Positions 32,128-37,464 of a DNA stretch of 37,464 nucleotides are shown here, piece after piece. Within the stretch, counting starts at the first letter, position 1. Every line of letters starts with the position of its first letter. Source of the DNA: an uncultured Chitinophagaceae bacterium (lineage in GTDB: Bacteria > Bacteroidota > Bacteroidia > Chitinophagales > Chitinophagaceae); contig CALLZY010000088.1 of the NCBI GenBank assembly GCA_937858715.1, positions 1-37,464 of the forward strand, in the 5' to 3' direction. The position numbers and the translations under genes are program-made. The notes beneath the pieces are model-generated. The model did no database searches. It was not told where the DNA came from and saw only the letters and a list, made by a program, of their open reading frames with translations.

Positions 32128-33444
32128 CTATTGGGCAATTCTTCTTCTTTTTGTTCTATTCCCTTTTGCTGAATTATGCTTTCTGCACATAAGTGAAGCA
32201 TTTTCGATTTCACTACGCCCCCCTTTGCTGTGTGGGTCAATATGGTCAATAGTAAAATCATCCCAGGTTAAAACAAATCCACACTCTTGACAAACTCTTT
32301 CATCTGTTGAATTCCAAATAATTCGTCGTTGTTCCTTTGTAAAGCCACGCTGCTTGTCCTTAATTGTAAAAACGTTTCTAATAAGATTGTCAATAATCGT
32401 CATTCGTTTTCGTCTTTGAGAAATTTCGTCTGTTGCGGCAGTAACGGTCAAAAGATATTCCCTATAAATACTGTCCGTTTCATCAACACCTTGTACTTTT
32501 CTCTGTTTCAGTCTCGCTCTATCAACACCATTTGAAAACTCCTTTAATAAGTCCCAAGCAAGTTTGTTTCTTTTTTTGTTAGTAAGAATAAGCCCTTCGC
32601 CTTCATATTTTGCAATCAATATTGCAAGAACATAAAAGTCTGAAAGTTGTTTGAATCGAGTTTCTTGTAGCTTTGGGAACATTGACCTTATTCGGTTGAT
32701 TACACGGATAACTTTTGATTTCTGTTTGTTGATTTGAGATAAAGTCAATCCCCTTCCCATAATCTTGTCTAGGGCCGCTTTCTTATTTATCACATCATCA
32801 CTGCCAATGGAAAGCATTATCTCGCAAAGCAGTTCAACATGCTTCATTCTAGATATTTGTCCAGTACTTAATATTCCGGTTTTTGAAAAATATTCTCTAT
32901 ATCTCCCGGCAATATTTGCAGCCTTTTTAAGAAAAGGACTATCATAATACTTGGCATGTTGTTTTTCTGCAGATGTTAGGGCTTTCCCTGTTGAATTTAT
33001 TCGTACAAACAAGTCTATAATATCAGACAAATCTCCATCCACCTCAATCGTATAAAGCTTGTACCCCTCAATAAGCGATTGCCGACTTTTCTTTTTCAAA
33101 AACCTCCAATCAAACTCTGCATTTTCTGAATTCTCATCGAGCTGTGTTTTAACAGCGAATCGATTACCCCTCAATACACCCATAAACAAGAAAATAGACT
33201 CAAGTCGTTGCTTGCCGTCAATAACATCATAGACTATTTTACCATTTTCCTCCCTTCGATATAAAAAAATTGCTGGAACTGGATAATTTCTGATAATACT
33301 TTCAATAAGTTTAGCCCTGTCTTTAATTGTCCAAACTGAATTACGCTGAAAGCCTGGGTTAAGGTTCAACTGTCCGTTGTTATAGAGATGCACTAAATCA
33401 TGTACTGGTTTCGGATAAGAATTATGGGTCAAATCTTTTCGCAT
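32128..33444 (-). CDS. DUF262 (GmrSD N-terminal-like) protein fused to an HNH nuclease domain
   Basis: A 438-residue protein. The N-terminal DUF262 domain shows NPGFQRNSVW (about 29-38) and VIDGKQRLESIF (75-86), the ParB-like nucleotide-binding motif, then NSTGKALTSAEKQHAKYYDS. The C-terminus is a treble-clef HNH nuclease: C385-x-x-C388, FTIDHIDPHSKGG (D400-H401, H405), and C420-x-x-H423-N. DUF262 domains fused to or partnered with HNH nucleases restrict modified phage DNA (GmrSD, BrxU), so antiphage defence is a fair guess. There is no methylase or partner nearby. The gene looks more AT-rich than its neighbours and splits conserved genes, so it is probably acquired. Confidence 0.85.
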   Translation of the reverse strand: MRKDLTHNSYPKPVHDLVHLYNNGQLNLNPGFQRNSVWTIKDRAKLIESIIRNYPVPAIFLYRREENGKIVYDVIDGKQRLESIFLFMGVLRGNRFAVKTQLDENSENAEFDWRFLKKKSRQSLIEGYKLYTIEVDGDLSDIIDLFVRINSTGKALTSAEKQHAKYYDSPFLKKAANIAGRYREYFSKTGILSTGQISRMKHVELLCEIMLSIGSDDVINKKAALDKIMGRGLTLSQINKQKSKVIRVINRIRSMFPKLQETRFKQLSDFYVLAILIAKYEGEGLILTNKKRNKLAWDLLKEFSNGVDRARLKQRKVQGVDETDSIYREYLLTVTAATDEISQRRKRMTIIDNLIRNVFTIKDKQRGFTKEQRRIIWNSTDERVCQECGFVLTWDDFTIDHIDPHSKGGRSEIENASLMCRKHNSAKGNRTKRRRIAQ

Positions 33445-33532
33445 TCCTTTAATATTGTATAATAGTCAGTAAATGGATAATAGATTTTGTAAATTTAACA
33501 AACGTTTTCTAAACTAAATCTATCAACTATTG

Positions 33533-34276
33533 TTATAACACTTCCCTTAGCACCTGCAAACTTTTCATCGTTCCAAAGTCCTGTATGTGCAGAGCATAGT
33601 ATGTTTCATATACATGCAGCAACTGCCGCCTGAAGTCGTGGTGGAGTTTGATGTCGGCAAGTTCTCCGGGCTGCATTACCTTCAGCAACTGCGATGTTAC
33701 CGCCGCCTGCTTTTCTTCTAAAAACTGCGGATGGTGCGGCTGTTCTTTTACAAAACGGCCCTCCTGTAAATCAAGATAAGAAGTGCTGCTACTGTAATTA
33801 TCGGCTATTCGAAAGCCAAAATGGTACGGCAGATGCAGGGCAAAAAACAAAGAAAGATTTGCCATTACAGCAGGACTGCAACTGTCAAGATGTAAAAAAC
33901 AATCTTCGGTAAAATGAAACAGTTCTGCGTTTGTTTCCGGTTGTTTCAGGCATTTACTTAGCAATTCCACCATAAATAAAGCCACGGCGTTTTTAGGCAC
34001 ATCTGAAAATATATGCTGGTAGATAACTGCCCATTTAAACTCTTTTATACGCTGCAGTTGTTTCAGTTCATTATGATAAATCACCAAATCAAGTATTGCC
34101 CCGGGCTGAAACAGGTTAGCCTTTCCGGTTCCTTTTTTAGTTGAGGTGCGAACACCATTCACCAAATACGACTGTACTCCAAACAATTCGGTAAATATGG
34201 AAACAATCACACTGGTTTCGCCATACTTCACTGTCCGCAAAACAATGCCTTTTGTTTTATGTACTTTATCGGGCAT
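33533..34276 (-). CDS. recO: DNA repair protein RecO
   Basis: A 247-residue RecF-pathway mediator that loads RecA and anneals single strands. The N-terminal OB fold reads MPDKVHKTKGIVLRTVKYGE, then SVIVSIFTELFGVQSYLVNGVR. The rest is the helical domain. The four-cysteine zinc motif of some RecO proteins is not seen. Its ATG shares one base with the TAA of porZ (TAATG), so translation is coupled to porZ. This recO-porZ order is, from memory, common in Bacteroidota. Confidence 0.95.
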   Translation of the reverse strand: MPDKVHKTKGIVLRTVKYGETSVIVSIFTELFGVQSYLVNGVRTSTKKGTGKANLFQPGAILDLVIYHNELKQLQRIKEFKWAVIYQHIFSDVPKNAVALFMVELLSKCLKQPETNAELFHFTEDCFLHLDSCSPAVMANLSLFFALHLPYHFGFRIADNYSSSTSYLDLQEGRFVKEQPHHPQFLEEKQAAVTSQLLKVMQPGELADIKLHHDFRRQLLHVYETYYALHIQDFGTMKSLQVLREVL

Positions 34277-36573
34277 TACCTGTTTATAAAAAATATTTTA
34301 GCCGCCGTTCTTTCCTTTTTGTTGTCATCGCTTACCAGCACAAGATAAACACCACTGGCAATTTTTTGTCCTTTATAGTTGCGGCCATCCCACACGGCCT
34401 GTCCGCCCAATGCCCTTGTCTGATAAACGAGCCTGCCATCCAGTTCTGTAATTTTTACATTGGCATTGTTTACTAAACCCCGTATTGCAATCGTTCCGGC
34501 ATAACCAGATGGTACCGGGTTTGGAAATACCAGCACTTCTTCATTCGTTTCTGCACCTTCGGTTGCTGTGCTGCGGAATGAACAAATCCCTTTTAATGTG
34601 GCAAAATATACTTCGCCTGTTTTTCCATCAATGGTAACCTGGCGCACATCATTGCTCAGCAATGGGCTGTTATCTTCAGTAAACTGGTAAATCACTTTTT
34701 CGCCGTCAGCACTCACCAGGAAAACACCATTTTTTGTGGCAATCCATTTTCTGTCGGCTCCATCTACTGCAATACTTCTTACCTGCTGACCTTTAAAAAG
34801 ATAGCCTGCAAAATTTCCATTGGACACAACCGGCCACACAGCATCACATGCCTGTGCCGAAAAAACAGACTCTGGACATTGTATTACTCCAACACCATCA
34901 GCCGTGCCCACCCAGATAAAACCACTTTTATCTTTAGCCACACAAAGCACATTATTGTTTGGCAGGTTGCCGTTCCCTGCACCGGATGTATATCGCCGCC
35001 AATGGTCATCGCCGGTATTATCAATTGAACTGTTGTGGTCAAAACAAATCAGGCCATTCCCTTTGGGCGAAACAATCCACTTGTAATTATTATCATCAAT
35101 AATTATCTGCGAAAGTGCATTTCCTGTTAAGCCAAAGGGAACAGAAAATATTTTCCAGCTGCCGTCATTCTTTCTTACCCTTAATGGCTGCTCGGCTCCA
35201 TAGTTTGAAATCCACAAATTATTTTCTCCATCAAATGCAAGTCCTGCAACCCGGTAACTTGCCGGATCGCCAACTGTTGCACTTAAATAATTCTGTTTAA
35301 AGATTTCAAACGTAGCGCCTTGTTTAATATGCAGCAATCCGCCACCGTAAGAACCTGCCCATACTGTTTCGTCCCGCTTGTCAACAACAACAGTTATGTA
35401 GTCGAGCAGTGAATCAATAGCTGCATACCGGTAACGGTTAATATTATTCCAGTTTCCATCTTTGAAAACAAAAACACCATCACCATTATATTGGTAGTTC
35501 CAGGCATCGTTTACAGAACCAGCGGCACCGTAAAAAGTTCCGTTATGCACCAGCATTTCGCCACTTGATATTCCTTCGGGAGAGTTTAGTTTATATTGTT
35601 CATAAGAAGAAGCATCAATCCTTGACAGGCAGGCAAACTGGTCGGCCACCCAAGGCACATTATTATACAGAACTGCCTTCCGGGGAAACGAAACCGCCCC
35701 TGTATTGGAAATTATTCTTTGAACAGTTCCGTCAGCATTCAGGATTACCACACGGCTGTTTCCGTTTAATTGCCTTTCGCATACTAAAATTTTATTTTCA
35801 GAAACAGAGCTGCTCACAACAGGCCACCCATCAGTATAAAATAACTGCCAGGTAGTTCCATTTTGTATGAACAAAGAATCTGCTTTTTCGGCCACCACTT
35901 TGTTTTGAACAGTAAGAACATTTTTGCAAATGCCCGCCCCTAAACCATTGGTCCCGCTTACTGTTTGCCACTGTGTATAATCTGCAGGATTACTTGTTCC
36001 AACCGGAACTCTTTTTAATCCTTCATCCGTTGCAGCATAATAATAACTTCCGTCCGATGTAAAACCGTTTACCCTTACCTGGTTTCCACCGTTGCCAATA
36101 AACCATGTATCCGTCACTTCATTCTTTGCCCCATTCAGCACAATAACTCCAAGCCCGGTTGAGAGGTAATAATCTTTCCCTGCCGAAAAGATGTTGTAAA
36201 CTGTTTTGTTGCCAATAATATTATCCCTTTTTATATCCGGCAGGTTTTTAATATTGTTACCCGACAGTATATCTATATTGCTGTTAGAATAAGCAATCAC
36301 CAGCTTTTTATTGGCTGCATCATAATGAATGGCGCTGATACCGGTTTCGCTAAGCCCGGTTATACGGCTGTACCGCTGAATACTGTTTTCGGCCACATCA
36401 ACCGTAAAAAGACTGTAAGGCGTGGCACAAAAGATTATTCCATCACCGGCGGCCACATCAACAGCACTTTTATAAGGCAGATGTTCCCGCCATTCTCCTA
36501 TTGGCGGCAGTAATTGTTGTGCCTGAAGAAGAAAAGCCAGGAAGAGAGAGAATATCGTTCCGCAAAACCTCAC
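34276..36573 (-). CDS. porZ: PorZ-like type IX secretion component
   Basis: A 765-residue exported protein. Signal peptide 1-18; then PPIGEWREHLPYKSAVDVA (about 23-41), followed by two beta-propellers made of repeats such as YSRITGLSETGISAIHYD, NNLWISNYG and GFIWVGTADGVGVI. It ends with a C-terminal sorting-type domain of about 85 residues: VLVFPNPVPSGYAGTIAIRG, ITELDGRLVY, SGVYLVLVSD and KIFFINR. PorZ is an outer-membrane surface part of the type IX secretion attachment complex that processes cargo and adds A-LPS. The start is GTG at 36573, with an in-frame TGA just upstream. It overlaps recO by one base. A general T9SS-secreted propeller is the alternative. Confidence 0.85.
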   Translation of the reverse strand: MRFCGTIFSLFLAFLLQAQQLLPPIGEWREHLPYKSAVDVAAGDGIIFCATPYSLFTVDVAENSIQRYSRITGLSETGISAIHYDAANKKLVIAYSNSNIDILSGNNIKNLPDIKRDNIIGNKTVYNIFSAGKDYYLSTGLGVIVLNGAKNEVTDTWFIGNGGNQVRVNGFTSDGSYYYAATDEGLKRVPVGTSNPADYTQWQTVSGTNGLGAGICKNVLTVQNKVVAEKADSLFIQNGTTWQLFYTDGWPVVSSSVSENKILVCERQLNGNSRVVILNADGTVQRIISNTGAVSFPRKAVLYNNVPWVADQFACLSRIDASSYEQYKLNSPEGISSGEMLVHNGTFYGAAGSVNDAWNYQYNGDGVFVFKDGNWNNINRYRYAAIDSLLDYITVVVDKRDETVWAGSYGGGLLHIKQGATFEIFKQNYLSATVGDPASYRVAGLAFDGENNLWISNYGAEQPLRVRKNDGSWKIFSVPFGLTGNALSQIIIDDNNYKWIVSPKGNGLICFDHNSSIDNTGDDHWRRYTSGAGNGNLPNNNVLCVAKDKSGFIWVGTADGVGVIQCPESVFSAQACDAVWPVVSNGNFAGYLFKGQQVRSIAVDGADRKWIATKNGVFLVSADGEKVIYQFTEDNSPLLSNDVRQVTIDGKTGEVYFATLKGICSFRSTATEGAETNEEVLVFPNPVPSGYAGTIAIRGLVNNANVKITELDGRLVYQTRALGGQAVWDGRNYKGQKIASGVYLVLVSDDNKKERTAAKIFFINR

Positions 36574-36577
36574 TATT

Positions 36578-36585
36578 CAAATTTA
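36578..36585 (-). promoter_or_regulatory. Possible -7 box for porZ (TAAATTTG)
   Basis: An exact TAnnTTTG match but only four bases before the GTG start. It would give a leaderless message, so it may be chance in AT-rich sequence. Confidence 0.3.
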
Positions 36586-36682
36586 TTCAAAGAAACACTT
36601 TAAACCCCAAAAACCCTGACTTGTGACAGGTTGGCTTTGGACTTTTTAGCGTTTCTTTGCGCCTTAAAAATGTGTAGTCCTC

Positions 36683-37464
36683 ATGTGGTATCGTATCGGG
36701 CAGTTTATTTTGAAATATCGTTTGCTTTTGCTGGCTGTTCTTCTTGCCGCAACAGCAGTAATGGGTTATTTTGCCAGCAAGGTTCAGTTGAGTTATGATT
36801 TTACAAAGGCAATTCCCGTTAACAATCCTAAATACAGGGCCTACCAGGAATTCAAGAAAAAGTTTGGCGAAGACGGCAACCTGCTGGTGCTGGGAATCAA
36901 AACAGAGAAATTTTTCGAAGCAAAAACTTTCAATGCCTATTTCAACCTTCAGCAACAACTGAAAAAAGTTAAAGGAGTTGACGATATCATTTCTGTTCCC
37001 GCAGCCATTAACCTTGTTAAAAATCCTGAAACTGAAAAACTAAAAGCACAAGCTATTTTTCCTGCAAGGACTTTAAGCCAGGCAGAAATTGACAGTTGCT
37101 CGGCCACATTTTTAAGTCTTCCTTTTTATAAAAACCTTCTTTACAACCCCAACACTAATGCATGGCTGATGGGGCTGCGTATTAATAAAGACCTGATGGC
37201 TTCACCGGCAAGAGTGGGCATTGTAGCTTCTATTAACAAGCTTGCTGATGATTTTTCTAAAGAAAATAACCTTGAGGTACACAGAAGCGGCCTTCCGCTG
37301 ATACGCACTGAAATTGCGGAAATGATTGCAGGCGAAATGAAGTTTTTCCTTCTGGCTTCTATTATACTATCAGCGGTTATCTTATTGCTTTTTTTCCGTT
37401 CAGTAAGTGCCACACTGCTATCGTTAATGGTAGTGGCCATCGGTGTTACCTGGAGTGTGGGCAC
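36683..37464 (+). CDS. MMPL/RND-type membrane protein, partial
   Basis: An open frame from ATG at 36683 to the right edge (260 codons seen, no stop). The N-terminus MWYRIGQFILKYRLLLLAVL is a membrane anchor (TM1 at about 13-32). A large exported domain follows (VQLSYDFTKAIPVNNPKYRAYQEF at its start). Membrane segments resume at about residue 215 with KFFLLASIILSAVILLLFF and LLSLMVVAIGVTWSVG. This is the layout of MMPL/patched-like RND exporters, which move lipids, hopanoids or drugs. The substrate is unknown. Divergent from porZ with 109 bases between. TTTCTTTG at 36652-36659 is one base off the -7 consensus, 23 bases before the ATG. Confidence 0.85.
   Translation, partial: MWYRIGQFILKYRLLLLAVLLAATAVMGYFASKVQLSYDFTKAIPVNNPKYRAYQEFKKKFGEDGNLLVLGIKTEKFFEAKTFNAYFNLQQQLKKVKGVDDIISVPAAINLVKNPETEKLKAQAIFPARTLSQAEIDSCSATFLSLPFYKNLLYNPNTNAWLMGLRINKDLMASPARVGIVASINKLADDFSKENNLEVHRSGLPLIRTEIAEMIAGEMKFFLLASIILSAVILLLFFRSVSATLLSLMVVAIGVTWSVG

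Noticed and set aside
32076-32261. Overlapping minus-strand frame extending past the HNH gene end, ending NTLKRLIK
   Set aside because: The main frame already gives a complete HNH domain ending at 32128. A frameshift in the A/G-rich run is possible but there is no need to assume it.
1-37464. Search for tRNA and rRNA genes
   Set aside because: No cloverleaf with a GTTCxAxxC arm and no rRNA-like stretch was seen in the gaps by eye; a tRNAscan run would be decisive.

Overview
The window looks like a chromosomal segment from a Bacteroidota bacterium, most likely a Chitinophagaceae-type lineage. The evidence is indirect but consistent. It holds a PorZ-like type IX secretion protein next to recO, outer-membrane beta-barrel proteins of the OMP_b-brl_3 type, a lipoprotein M43 metalloprotease, and several intergenic matches to the Bacteroidota -7 promoter box TAnnTTTG. 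Shine-Dalgarno sites are largely absent. No rRNA, tRNA, CRISPR array or complete insertion sequence was found.

Layout. Positions 1-2293 (minus) hold the rod-shape operon mreB-mreC-mreD, with mreD running off the left edge. Positions 2505-5040 hold an MFS exporter (plus) facing purD (minus). Positions 5110-16462 form a peptide-handling locus. On the minus strand it has two POT/PTR peptide transporters and an MFS protein that resembles the eukaryotic lysosomal dipeptide transporter MFSD1. On the plus strand it has two OPT-family oligopeptide transporters around an M20C dipeptidase (PepD). A short GxxExxY protein inside a repeat-bounded cassette, and a PqqD-like small protein, sit between them. 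Positions 16531-19280 (minus) hold a DUF1501-DUF1800 pair. Then come alkane hydroxylase alkB (plus), a small beta-barrel protein (minus), a secreted M43 metalloprotease (plus), serS (minus), and a conserved small protein with a secreted cyclophilin (plus). A large outer-membrane protein (minus) is divergent from gcvH-vanZ (plus). After these lie a predicted small RNA (minus), a glycine-rich protein, prfA (minus), an amidohydrolase (plus), a DUF262-HNH nuclease (minus), recO and porZ (minus, overlapping by one base), and the start of an MMPL/RND membrane protein (plus) cut by the right edge.

How the parts work together. The central locus reads as a complete route for imported peptides: several transporters of three different families bring in di-, tri- and oligopeptides, and PepD cleaves dipeptides in the cytoplasm. 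Both POT proteins lack the first glutamate of the ExxERFxYY proton-coupling motif. The remaining genes are mostly core housekeeping functions with short accessory insertions.

The most interesting non-coding signals are four. The first is a predicted roughly 100-nt small RNA with its own -7 box and a strong terminator downstream of vanZ. The second is a set of unrelated intergenic tandem repeats that share a 7-base period. The third is the inverted-repeat ends around the GxxExxY gene. The fourth is a pair of ACCGGT-centred palindromes between two promoters upstream of gcvH. All assignments come from reading the sequence and from remembered family motifs; no database search was run.
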